From CAZNRY01 sp964575675 (GTDB taxonomy: Bacteria; Eisenbacteria; RBG-16-71-46; CAIMUX01; VGJL01), in contig CAZNRY010000011.1 in assembly GCA_964575675.1 (NCBI GenBank), positions 1 through 38,715 of the forward strand: a DNA stretch of 38,715 nucleotides, in the 5' to 3' direction. Every line of letters starts with the position of its first letter. The first letter of the stretch is position 1. The position numbers were made by a program, and so were the translations under genes. The notes under the pieces were generated by a model that ran no database searches, was not told the DNA's origin, and was given only the letters and a program-made list of their open reading frames with translations. This document shows, one piece after another, positions 24,823 to 32,515 of the stretch.

Positions 24823-25509
24823 ATGACGCCGCGGCGAATCTGGGAGCGCGCGCGCTCGATGGAGGAGCTGCAGGATCTCCTCCTCGAGGAGCCGGGGCTC
24901 TTCAGCCAACGCCGTCCCTCCCTCGACACCCCTTGGGAAGATGTCCCCCTGGCGTTCATCGACGTGGAGACGACGGGACTCGACGTTGAATCGGGTGACC
25001 GGGTCGTCGAGCTCGCGGTCTCCCGCATCGACCCGGGACGGGAGGAGCGGCGCTTCCTCGAGATCTTCGACCCGGGTCGCGAGATTCCGGAGGCGGTACA
25101 GAGGATCCACGCGATCCGCCCTTCCCAACTTCGGACCTGCAGGGGGTTCGGCGCGGCCGCGGGGGAGATCCTCGAGATCCTCTCGGGGGCCGTCTGGGCC
25201 GGCCACAACTTAAGCTTCGACGTGCGGTTCCTGCGCCATGAGATGCGCAGGGCGGGAAGATCCCTCTCCACCGCTTGGATCCTGGACACGATGCTATTGG
25301 CCAGACGGTGGTGTACCCTGCAACGATATTCGCTCGAGAGCGTGGCGCGGCAGTTCGGCTGCGAGGGAAGGAGCACCCACAAGGCGCTCGACGACATCCT
25401 GACGACGCGCGCCATTCTGCCGCCTCTTCTCTCGCTGATCTCTCCCGCGCCCTGCACACTCGGCGATGTTCTGACGGCGATGGTGCCCGAGAAGAGGAGC
25501 GCACCATGA
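24823..25509 (+). CDS. DEDDh 3'-5' exonuclease, DNA polymerase III epsilon-like
   Basis: About 228 residues. The three exonuclease motifs are intact: FIDVETTGLD with Asp47 and Glu49, GHNLSFDVRFLRHE with the second Asp near 132, and STHKALDDILTT with the His and Asp of the DEDDh class. The domain is the whole protein apart from a 40-residue N-terminal helix. It may be the proofreading subunit or a general single-strand DNA/RNA exonuclease. I chose the ATG at 24823 (AGGGGGG 9 nt upstream); the ATG at 24790 in the same frame is possible. The stop overlaps the alanine racemase start (ATGA). Confidence 0.88.
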   Translation: MTPRRIWERARSMEELQDLLLEEPGLFSQRRPSLDTPWEDVPLAFIDVETTGLDVESGDRVVELAVSRIDPGREERRFLEIFDPGREIPEAVQRIHAIRPSQLRTCRGFGAAAGEILEILSGAVWAGHNLSFDVRFLRHEMRRAGRSLSTAWILDTMLLARRWCTLQRYSLESVARQFGCEGRSTHKALDDILTTRAILPPLLSLISPAPCTLGDVLTAMVPEKRSAP

Positions 25510-26705
25510 TCCCAGACCGGCACGTCAATCGTCCGCCGAAGGCCGGATTCAACCCCGGCCCGGCCGATCGCGGCCTCCTCACGTGGGTCGAGATTGATCA
25601 GGCGGCCCTCGTCTCGAACATCCGAACCTTCCGGACCAGGATCCGGCCCGAGGTCCGGCTCCAGGCGGTGGTCAAGAGCAACGCTTACGGCCACGGCCTT
25701 GAGCCGGTCGCGCGGATCGCGGCCGCTTCCGGCATCGATTCATTCGGAGTTCACACGGTGGACGAGGCCGAATCGCTCTGGCGCCTCGCATTGGACCGCC
25801 CGGTACTGATCCTGGGCTATCTGGGCGCAGCACAGGCGGGGCGGGCCGTCGCCGCGGGCGCGGAGGTAACGGTCTACAACCTCGAGACCATCCAAGCACT
25901 CTCAGCCGCCGCCAGCGCCGCGGGGAAGACCGTACGTTGCCACGTGAAGGTCGAGACCGGCGTCAACCGGCAAGGGATCCTCCCGGAGAACCTCGACCCC
26001 TTCCTTGACCGAACTCTCGCCCTTCCGGGGATAGCGCTCGCGGGCGTATCGACCCATTTCGCGAACATCGAGGACACGACGGACCACTCCTACGCGCTCC
26101 GCCAGCTCGCCCTGTTCGAGGAACTCTCGACGCGCGTGCGAGCCCGCGCCCCGGAAGCGATCCGCCACTGCGCCTGCTCTGCCGCCGTCCTGACGATGCA
26201 GGAGACTTCCTTCGAGATGGTCCGAGTCGGCATCTCCCTCTACGGGCTCTGGCCTTCCAAGGAGACGCTCCTCTCTTGCATGCTGGCGGGCGACGGCGCC
26301 ACACCCCTCGCCCCCGTGTTGACGTGGAAGACGAGAATCGCCCAGGTGAAGGAGGCGCCGAGCGGCGCCTTCGTGGGATACGGGTGCGCCTACCGCGCGA
26401 CCCGGCCCACGCGCATCGCCGTTCTTCCGGTCGGTTACGCGGACGGCTACGACCGGCGGTTGTCTGGGATTGGACACGTGCTGATCGCAGGCTCGCGCGC
26501 CCCGATCCTCGGCAGGATCTGCATGAACATCTTCATGATCGACGTGACCGATATCCCCGAAGCGGGACTCGAAGACGAGGCCGTCCTCCTGGGACGGCAG
26601 GGGACCGAGGAAGTCGGCGCGAGCCAGATCGCGCTTCAATGCAACACGATCGCCTACGAGATCGTTGCGCGGATCGGCCCGCACATTGCGCGGATCGTGG
26701 TGTAG
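25506..26705 (+). CDS. alr: Alanine racemase
   Basis: PLP enzyme that interconverts L- and D-alanine for peptidoglycan. 399 residues, close to the normal 360-400. The PLP lysine is in VVKSNAYGHG (Lys57), the catalytic Tyr in VGYGCAYRA near 293, and PVGYADGYDR (about 311) and GRICMNIFMIDVT (about 336) are the usual substrate-site segments. HVKVETGVNRQG near 148 matches the KvdTGMnRlG block. An N-terminal extension of about 22 residues comes before the barrel. The ATG at 25506 overlaps the exonuclease stop by 4 bp. The 230-bp gap downstream holds a GGTCC/GGACC hairpin (26730-26743) and nothing else clear. Confidence 0.96.
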   Translation: MIPDRHVNRPPKAGFNPGPADRGLLTWVEIDQAALVSNIRTFRTRIRPEVRLQAVVKSNAYGHGLEPVARIAAASGIDSFGVHTVDEAESLWRLALDRPVLILGYLGAAQAGRAVAAGAEVTVYNLETIQALSAAASAAGKTVRCHVKVETGVNRQGILPENLDPFLDRTLALPGIALAGVSTHFANIEDTTDHSYALRQLALFEELSTRVRARAPEAIRHCACSAAVLTMQETSFEMVRVGISLYGLWPSKETLLSCMLAGDGATPLAPVLTWKTRIAQVKEAPSGAFVGYGCAYRATRPTRIAVLPVGYADGYDRRLSGIGHVLIAGSRAPILGRICMNIFMIDVTDIPEAGLEDEAVLLGRQGTEEVGASQIALQCNTIAYEIVARIGPHIARIVV

Positions 26706-26935
26706 CGACTGACGCTGGCCGGGTCGGATGGTCCCTCCGGACCGGCGCTCGCTCGGGGAAGAACGAGCATCCTGGCTCGCGCCTGCGGCCCGCTTCGCGC
26801 GTCGAGCGTCGGAGTTACCCGCAGGTCGCGTCCGCGCGGCGGGCAGCTCCTGCGGGACCACCCGGCCCGGCCAGCGTCCCCCGAATGAGCCGCCAAGCGC
26901 GCGTAGGCGCGAGCGGGTGCGCCCGCGGGTCCCGC

Positions 26936-27292
26936 TCAGCTCACCGTCGACCCGGTTGGCACCTCCGCGAGCGGCGAGAGAATCGTGACCGTTCCGGCGC
27001 CGCTCGCAGCGAGGAGCATCCCGTGCGACCACTCGCCCCGCAACTTCGCCGGCTTCAGATTCGCCACGATCACGATCAAGCGTCCTTCGAGCTCTTCGGG
27101 GCGATAGTGGGGCGCGATCCCGGCGACGATCTGCCGGCTCTCCCCGCCCATCTCGACCGTGAGCTTCAGGAGCTTCTCGGCGTTCGGATGCGCCTCGGCC
27201 CGTTCGATCCGCGCGATCCGCAGGTCGAGTTTCGCGAAATCCTCGATCCCTACCTCGCCCTTCGAGGGGACGCCCTGTTGTTCTTCGTTCAT
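26936..27292 (-). CDS. Stand-alone tRNA-binding domain protein (MetG C-terminal/Trbp111-like)
   Basis: 118 residues forming one OB-fold tRNA-binding domain: FAKLDLRIARIERAEAHPNA at about 19-38, KLLKLTVEMGG, RQIVAGIAPHYRPEELEGR in the middle, and VANLKPAKLRGEWSHGMLLAAS near the end. This is the family of the MetRS beta part, Trbp111 and CsaA. It binds tRNA by shape and usually works as a dimer. A separate methionyl-tRNA synthetase is expected elsewhere. The ATG at 27292 overlaps the glycosyltransferase stop by 4 bp (ATGA). It is the last gene of the 29218-26936 operon. Confidence 0.9.
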   Translation of the reverse strand: MNEEQQGVPSKGEVGIEDFAKLDLRIARIERAEAHPNAEKLLKLTVEMGGESRQIVAGIAPHYRPEELEGRLIVIVANLKPAKLRGEWSHGMLLAASGAGTVTILSPLAEVPTGSTVS

Positions 27293-28071
27293 CGCTCGCC
27301 TCTCCCGCGCCTCGCCCGTTGCCCCTCCAGCAGGCGCGCATACTTGGTCCCGACGTAGACGGAATCCATGAAGGCCAACACGAGCCCCGCCACGCCGTCG
27401 AGGAATCCACCCTTGAGGATGTATCCTTTCGCGAAGCGGATCGGGGGGCGGAGCAAGAGATCGTGAAATCCGGCCCTTCTGCCTTCCTTGAGCGATTGTT
27501 CGGCCCACAGGGCCGACCATGCGCGGATCTTCTCCAGGTGATGTCCCAGGTCGCGGTAGCTCCAGTGGTCGAGATTCCCCGCGAGATCCTCTACCCGGCC
27601 CTCCACCGCGACCTCCTCATGAACCATGCGGTCGACCCACCGGGCGCGATCCCGGGCGAAGAGCCGCAGGACGGAATCCCCCGACCATGCTCCGTGGCTG
27701 ACCACGCGGCCCAGGTAGTGGTTGCGGCGGCGCATGCGAAAACCGGCAGCCCCGCGGGGGTCCGCGACCGCGGATCGGATGGCATCGGCGAGCTCACGAT
27801 CGACCGCCTCGTCCGCGTCGAGCCACAGGATCCAGGGCCGGCTCGAGCGCTCGACCGCGAAGCGTTTGGCGGCGACGAACCCTTCCCAAGGCCGGATCAC
27901 GACCTCGGTCGCCAGGGGCCGGGCCCTTTCGGCGGTCGCATCCCGAGTGGCCGAGTCGACGATGACGATGCGCTCATCGGCCCAGGCGACCGACCGAAGA
28001 CAGCGCGCGATTCCATCTTCCTCGTCGCGCGCGATGACGATCGCGCTGATCCCCTGCTCAGACCGTTGCAT
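27289..28071 (-). CDS. Glycosyltransferase family 2 (WaaE/KdtX-like)
   Basis: 260 residues, GT-A fold. ISAIVIARDEEDGIARCLRSV (in two parts) at the N-terminus binds the nucleotide sugar; VDSATRDATAERAR follows, and WILWLDADEAVD near 85 is the D-x-D metal motif. RNHYLGRVVSHGAWSGDSVLRLF and HEEVAVEGRVEDL (about 150) are typical of the WaaE-like lipopolysaccharide core glucosyltransferases. The C-terminal part is hydrophobic (FLDGVAGLVLAFMDSVYVG). AGGAG precedes the ATG, which lies 14 bp inside the upstream GT4 gene. It probably acts on lipopolysaccharide or a similar glycan. Confidence 0.9.
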   Translation of the reverse strand: MQRSEQGISAIVIARDEEDGIARCLRSVAWADERIVIVDSATRDATAERARPLATEVVIRPWEGFVAAKRFAVERSSRPWILWLDADEAVDRELADAIRSAVADPRGAAGFRMRRRNHYLGRVVSHGAWSGDSVLRLFARDRARWVDRMVHEEVAVEGRVEDLAGNLDHWSYRDLGHHLEKIRAWSALWAEQSLKEGRRAGFHDLLLRPPIRFAKGYILKGGFLDGVAGLVLAFMDSVYVGTKYARLLEGQRARRGRGER

Positions 28072-29218
28072 GCCGCTCCTCTCGAGCTTCCTCCAGGATT
28101 GCTACCCCCTCGCGCGCGGTTTCTGCGATCTCGAATCGCTCCCGGACTCGACGCGCGGCGGCCTCCGAGAGGCGCCGCGCCCGCACCGGATCATCCAGGA
28201 GCGATCCGATAGCCATCGCGAGCGCGGCCGGATCGGCGGGGGGAACGAGTAGTCCCGCATCGCCGACCGTCTCCGGAATCACGTTGACGTCCGTGGCTAC
28301 GACCGGAAGCCCGAGCGCCATGTACTCGAGAGCGCTCCGGCATACCGCCTCGCTGCCGCGCGAGGCGATGACCGCCTGATCAAACCCGGCTGCGACATCG
28401 ATCGGATCGGAAACGGCATCGAGAACCGCGAAACGATCCGCGAGCCCCGCATCGCGCACCCACCTTCCGACCTGCTCCCGCCCGACCTGCCCGACGGGTC
28501 CCGCGGTGAGAAACCGCACGTCGTCATGGCGGGCGGCTACCAACCGCGCCGCCTCGACCAGATCGCGGTGTCCCTTGACCGGGCTGTAGCGGGCGAGCAT
28601 CCCGACGACCCGCGCCCCCGCGGGCCATTGCATCCGCTCCCGCAAGGCCGCGCGCGCCGCAGATCGGTCGACCCGGCCGGCGCGCCGGCAATCGATCCCG
28701 GCCGCAAGGATGCGAATTTTCCCTGGCGGGACCGCGAGCCGCCGCCGCAGCTCATCCTCCATGAAACGACCGGAGAGGAGAATCCGATCCGTTCCGCGGC
28801 CGTACAGCCACCTCTGGAGGGGCCCCCCGCCCGGGACACGGATCTCGGAACGGACCCGGAGAAGTGGAGCGAGCGTGCCTCTCACGGCGGCCGCGGCCGC
28901 CGCATGGCCTGCGCCGGTGTGAACGAAAACGCCCACGACGGAGCCCGCGAGCGCCCGGCGGCGAAGCGCCCGGATCGCCTCGATCAAACGATCCGGTCTC
29001 GCGGAGGCCAGGCCTCCCCACTCCGGCGCAGCGAGATCGAGTTCCTTGGCCCTCGCCTCCAGCGGACTGCCCGGCGGGGCCGCGACAAGGTTCCGCCGTC
29101 CGATCGCGTTCATTCCGCCCGCCAGAGAGAGGGCGTGGTAGGCGAGCGCGCTCCACCATCGTACCCACGCGATGTGAAGGATGATGCCGTCCTTCAGCGG
29201 CACTGGCGGGTCGTTCAT
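28058..29218 (-). CDS. Glycosyltransferase family 4
   Basis: 386 residues, GT-B fold. The C-terminal half is clear: VVGMLARYSPVKGHRDLVEAA at about 204-224, FLTAGPVGQVGREQ, and the acceptor/donor loop SRGSEAVCRSALEYMALGLPVVATDVNVIPE, read in pieces, at about 285-315. The N-terminal half is weaker. The ATG at 29218 has no ribosome-binding sequence, and the promoter at 29230-29258 would start the RNA about 5 nt upstream, so the message may be leaderless. First gene of a three-gene operon with a GT2 enzyme and a tRNA-binding protein. Confidence 0.88.
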   Translation of the reverse strand: MNDPPVPLKDGIILHIAWVRWWSALAYHALSLAGGMNAIGRRNLVAAPPGSPLEARAKELDLAAPEWGGLASARPDRLIEAIRALRRRALAGSVVGVFVHTGAGHAAAAAAVRGTLAPLLRVRSEIRVPGGGPLQRWLYGRGTDRILLSGRFMEDELRRRLAVPPGKIRILAAGIDCRRAGRVDRSAARAALRERMQWPAGARVVGMLARYSPVKGHRDLVEAARLVAARHDDVRFLTAGPVGQVGREQVGRWVRDAGLADRFAVLDAVSDPIDVAAGFDQAVIASRGSEAVCRSALEYMALGLPVVATDVNVIPETVGDAGLLVPPADPAALAMAIGSLLDDPVRARRLSEAAARRVRERFEIAETAREGVAILEEAREERHATV

Positions 29219-29229
29219 GGATGAGGCGG

Positions 29230-29258
29230 AGGCTAGCCTACGCGGAGTCCCGTCTCAA
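29230..29258 (-). promoter_or_regulatory. Sigma70-type promoter of the glycosyltransferase operon
   Basis: Minus strand: TTGAGA (29253-29258), 17-bp spacer, TAGCCT (29230-29235). AGGCTAGCCT at 29230-29239 is also a perfect 10-bp palindrome. The start point, near 29223, is very close to the ATG at 29218. Confidence 0.5.
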
Positions 29259-29394
29259 GGGGACCGCGCCCCCCGATTGGAATCCTGGTGGACTTCCCCT
29301 CTGCCCGACACCTAGAGTGAGACGCGGGTTGGATACGCTGGCCTCCACGTCGGTGGGAACCCCTGGCTCCGTGAATGGTTGGTATCAAGTACCG

Positions 29395-31347
29395 ATGTCC
29401 AAATCGATCCCGAGATTCGGCTTTGCGCTCCTGTGCATCTGCGTTCTGATCGGCGCGGAGGCAGGCGCCACGCCGCGCCATCGCTCATCGAGACTCCTCT
29501 CTCCGCTCGCGCGCGGGGTCGCGGACTTCGACACCCTTCTCATCCGGACCCGATGGGACTCGGCCGGCTACGACGTGAGCGCTGATTTCAGCGGCCTGGA
29601 CCGTGGAGTCGGCGCCGCCACGGTCACCGACTCGGCCGCCGGGGTCTACCTGATCCGGTATGTGACCGGCGCGATGAGCGGCCTGGCCGATTCGGCCGGC
29701 ATCGAGATCCCGATCACGGCGACGAGCCGGTTCGACTCCGCATCCACGTTCATCTACACGCGGCTGACCGTGTGCCGAAACTGGTCGGCTCAACTCCCGG
29801 AGCACACGTCGAGCTGGATCCGGGACAACAGGCGGCTCTTCTATGTCGGCGACTCCCTCGTAGTGACCACGATCTGGCGCGGGGAAGGGGTCCGCGGGCT
29901 TCATGTCTCGGCGGATTATCGCTCGATCGCGCCCGGCTTCCAGGAGCGCGATCTCTCGATCGAGCCGGCCGGAGCAGACGGGGCCGGCGCCAACACGTTT
30001 CGGATCGCCTACAAGATCCCGGCGAAGGAAGGAGTGTCGGGCGCGGCGAACGACATCCCGATCAGCATCGTCGGCCGCGACTCCCTCTGCAGCGAGGTTC
30101 TCTACGAGGAACTCCGGATCGACCTCCGTTCGGCGGGGCCGCCGAATCCGATTTCCCAGCGGGTCACATCGCCGCTCGATCGCGGCGTTCGCGAAGGTGA
30201 TCTCTTGGAGATCGAGAGCCGATGGGACAGCGCAGGGTATTTCCTCCACGCCGACCTAGCGGGACTGGATCGGGGCGCGGGCGGGATGGCGGCCGTGACC
30301 GACGCGGGAGGGGGCGTCTACTCCATTCGCTATCAGGTCGGACCGCTCGCCGGTCTTCCCGACAGCGCGGTCGAGGTTCCGATCACCGCGGTCAATCAGC
30401 TCGGGGATCCGTTCACCGACCGCTCCCTGCGCGTCTGCAGAAACCTCAACACTCCGCCACCCATCCACGTCTCGAGCTCGATTCGCAACGATCGCACGCG
30501 CTACCACGTCGGCGATTCCCTGATCGTATACACGCGCTGGCGAAGCCCCGCAGGGCTCGCCCTCACGGTCGACGCCGATTATCGGGTCTTTCTGCCGTCC
30601 TTCCTTTCCTCCGATGCCACCGTCACCGAGGTCGCTCCAGACAGCTTCGAGGTGATCTGCCGGCTTCCTTCCGACAAGAACCTCTTCTCCCCGGATGGCA
30701 CGAGCATCCCGGTGATCCTCGTGGGGCGCGATCTCCTGTGCGGTGCCGTGCGCGACAGCACGATCCGGATCGAGATCGACAACACGGGGCCCTCGGCAGC
30801 CCCTCGGATGGATGCGCTGCCCGCGGAGTGGAACCACCCGACGCTGACGATAACGGGCGGGGCCGTCGATGCGAACCTGGTCGTGGTCATGCTGAACAGG
30901 CAACAGCGCTACACAACCTCCGTGGACATCGAGACCGGAAGGTTCTCGATAGATGTGAGCCTCAACCCGGGCGTGAACGAGATCAGCGGGTGGTCGGAGG
31001 ACGACCTCGGCAACAAGAGCTTCTCCGGGCCGACCGAGACCTTGCTCTACGTCACGGGCCGCTCCCTCAACTACCCGACGCCATTCCGTCCGATGGACGA
31101 GTTCGTCGTGAGGGACGAGGCCGGCCTGCGAGATGTGGGCCTGCACATCTACAATCTCGAGGGAGACGAGATCATCGAGCTTCATCAAGCGGGTCCATTC
31201 CTCGAGACGCGATTCTCCTGGGATGGACGCGACCGGGATGGCCAACTCGCGCAACCCGGCTACTATTTGATCCGCGCCCGCAGCGTGGGAAACGACGGAA
31301 GGTCCCGCGAGGAGGTCTTGCCGTTGCTGTTCCAGAACGATGAATAG
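29395..31347 (+). CDS. Secreted protein with duplicated beta module and FlgD-like C-terminal domain
   Basis: 650 residues with a signal peptide ending near EAGA (1-25). Residues 36-258 and 259 to about 470 are two copies of one module: SPLARGVADFDTLLIRTRWDSAGY against SPLDRGVREGDLLEIESRWDSAGY (compare in pieces), then FSGLDRG/LAGLDRG, YLIRYVTG/YSIRYQVG, VCRNWS/VCRNLN, YVGDSLVV/HVGDSLIV and VGRDSLC/VGRDLLC. An Ig-like domain and a FlgD-like end follow (NYPTPFRPMDEF, IYNLEGDEI, WDGRDRDG, GYYLIRARS). The ATG at 29395 is chosen for the signal peptide; no clear ribosome-binding site. A PorV-like barrel gene overlaps the end by 8 bp, so export and anchoring may be linked. Ligand unknown. Confidence 0.78.
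   Translation: MSKSIPRFGFALLCICVLIGAEAGATPRHRSSRLLSPLARGVADFDTLLIRTRWDSAGYDVSADFSGLDRGVGAATVTDSAAGVYLIRYVTGAMSGLADSAGIEIPITATSRFDSASTFIYTRLTVCRNWSAQLPEHTSSWIRDNRRLFYVGDSLVVTTIWRGEGVRGLHVSADYRSIAPGFQERDLSIEPAGADGAGANTFRIAYKIPAKEGVSGAANDIPISIVGRDSLCSEVLYEELRIDLRSAGPPNPISQRVTSPLDRGVREGDLLEIESRWDSAGYFLHADLAGLDRGAGGMAAVTDAGGGVYSIRYQVGPLAGLPDSAVEVPITAVNQLGDPFTDRSLRVCRNLNTPPPIHVSSSIRNDRTRYHVGDSLIVYTRWRSPAGLALTVDADYRVFLPSFLSSDATVTEVAPDSFEVICRLPSDKNLFSPDGTSIPVILVGRDLLCGAVRDSTIRIEIDNTGPSAAPRMDALPAEWNHPTLTITGGAVDANLVVVMLNRQQRYTTSVDIETGRFSIDVSLNPGVNEISGWSEDDLGNKSFSGPTETLLYVTGRSLNYPTPFRPMDEFVVRDEAGLRDVGLHIYNLEGDEIIELHQAGPFLETRFSWDGRDRDGQLAQPGYYLIRARSVGNDGRSREEVLPLLFQNDE
29500..30791 (+). repeat. Tandem internal duplication within the secreted protein gene
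   Basis: Two units of about 220 codons, 29500-30168 and 30169 to about 30791. At the protein level the openings share S-P-L-x-R-G-V and R-W-D-S-A-G-Y. The copies have diverged widely in DNA, so the duplication is old. Confidence 0.7.
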
Positions 31348-32290
31348 AACGCCGTTGCGAAGGGCCGCCCTTCTCGTCCTGCCGGTCCTCGCCGCGCTGG
31401 CCGCCTCCAAGGCCCGCGCCGAGCTGCCGGGCGCGTTCCCGCACCTGGAGGCATGGCCTGCGTCCCTTGCGCTCGCGGGGATTCCGGCCGCCCTCGGCGA
31501 GGGGGTCGAGGCCGCTTTCGAGAATCCCACCGGAATGCTCCGCGCCGACGGGCCGGGCTTGGCATTTTCCCACGCATCGCTCTATGCCGGCGGGCTCGTC
31601 CACCATCAGACCGCGGCGCTTTGCTGGCTTCGCCGCGACGAGGTGCCCGAGTGGAGGGATGCGCAGATCGTCCGGCGACGGGGGGAGGCGCGATCGGCCG
31701 TGGGTCTCGGGGTCACGAACCTCTCCGGCAACCTCCCCGGTAGCGACTCCTACGGAGAAATGGAGATCGTCCTGTCGTACGCGCGGCGCGTCCCCCTGGG
31801 TCTTCAGAGCGGCGTCCGGCTGCGCATGCTTCAGGCCCGAAGCACCGTCGACGCATCGAGCGGCGGCGGTCTTGCGCTCGACTTTGGCATCGAGGGGTCG
31901 CTCGGACGTTGGCGGGCCGGCGCGGTCGCGCGCGCCCTGGCTTCCTCGGTCAACTGGGACCGATCGAAGGACGGGCCGGTCCCGCGGGGATTCGACCTCG
32001 GTATCGAACGGGACTTGCGAGGCGGCCTCCGCCTCCTGGCGGGGACGACCCTCTTGCCGGCGGGCGCGCCGCGGCGCGTCGCGGTGGCAGCGGCGTGGCG
32101 CCTCCCCGGCACTCCCCTGACGCTCCGAACGGGCCCCGCGTGGCGCGACCTCGGCGACGAGCAGCACCTGGAGCTCTCGGCCGGGGTGGGTATCCGAATC
32201 GGGGCCTTCAATGCCGACTACGGCATGCGGGACGGTCCGCCCGGGCTCGGCGAGATCCACCGGTTTTCCGTCCGCGTCAAGCTTCCCTAG
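31340..32290 (+). CDS. PorV/PorQ-like outer-membrane beta-barrel protein
   Basis: 316 residues with a signal peptide ending near KARAE. WPASLALAGIPAALGEGVEAAFENPTGMLR is, in pieces, the PorV-like opening (small-residue turn, then the NPtG that corresponds to NPAGL). The rest is alternating strands such as AVGLGVTNLSGNL, IVLSYARRVPLGL, LALDFGIEGSLGRWRAGAV and HLELSAGVGIRIGAFNADYG, ending on FSVRVKLP with the aromatic/basic pattern of a barrel. PorV homologues serve type IX secretion in Bacteroidetes. It overlaps the secreted-protein gene by 8 bp (ATGAATAG), so the two are made together. Assignment by pattern. Confidence 0.72.
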   Translation: MNRTPLRRAALLVLPVLAALAASKARAELPGAFPHLEAWPASLALAGIPAALGEGVEAAFENPTGMLRADGPGLAFSHASLYAGGLVHHQTAALCWLRRDEVPEWRDAQIVRRRGEARSAVGLGVTNLSGNLPGSDSYGEMEIVLSYARRVPLGLQSGVRLRMLQARSTVDASSGGGLALDFGIEGSLGRWRAGAVARALASSVNWDRSKDGPVPRGFDLGIERDLRGGLRLLAGTTLLPAGAPRRVAVAAAWRLPGTPLTLRTGPAWRDLGDEQHLELSAGVGIRIGAFNADYGMRDGPPGLGEIHRFSVRVKLP

Positions 32291-32323
32291 CGGCTCCTCC
32301 CTACCGGCGGCTGCCGCGAGACA

Positions 32324-32352
32324 CGCTCGCCGGGGCGCCCCCCCGGCGAGCG
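32324..32352 (+). terminator. Perfect 12-bp GC hairpin after the secreted protein/barrel pair
   Basis: CGCTCGCCGGGG and CCCCGGCGAGCG pair without a mismatch around a five-base loop, 33 bp beyond the stop at 32290. No T tract follows. It separates this operon from the speA promoter. Confidence 0.5.
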
Positions 32353-32390
32353 CTTCGGCCCGCATCCCCGGAGCCGGCCAATCGAATCCT

Positions 32391-32418
32391 TTGTCACCTG
32401 CCGGAACGATGCTAACCT
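32391..32418 (+). promoter_or_regulatory. Sigma70-type promoter of speA
   Basis: TTGTCA (32391-32396), 16-bp spacer, TAACCT (32413-32418), with TG one base before the -10 as in extended -10 promoters. The leader of about 90 nt contains GGCCCG/CGGGCC and GGGCCCTAGGGCC self-complementary stretches. Confidence 0.6.
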
Positions 32419-32515
32419 GACGGCCTTCGCCTTGGACTCAACACGGCCCGAGCCGCGGCGCGGGCCCTAGGGCCTTTTGTCGGAAGATGTTCCTCGCGTA
32501 GGAGAAACTACCCTG

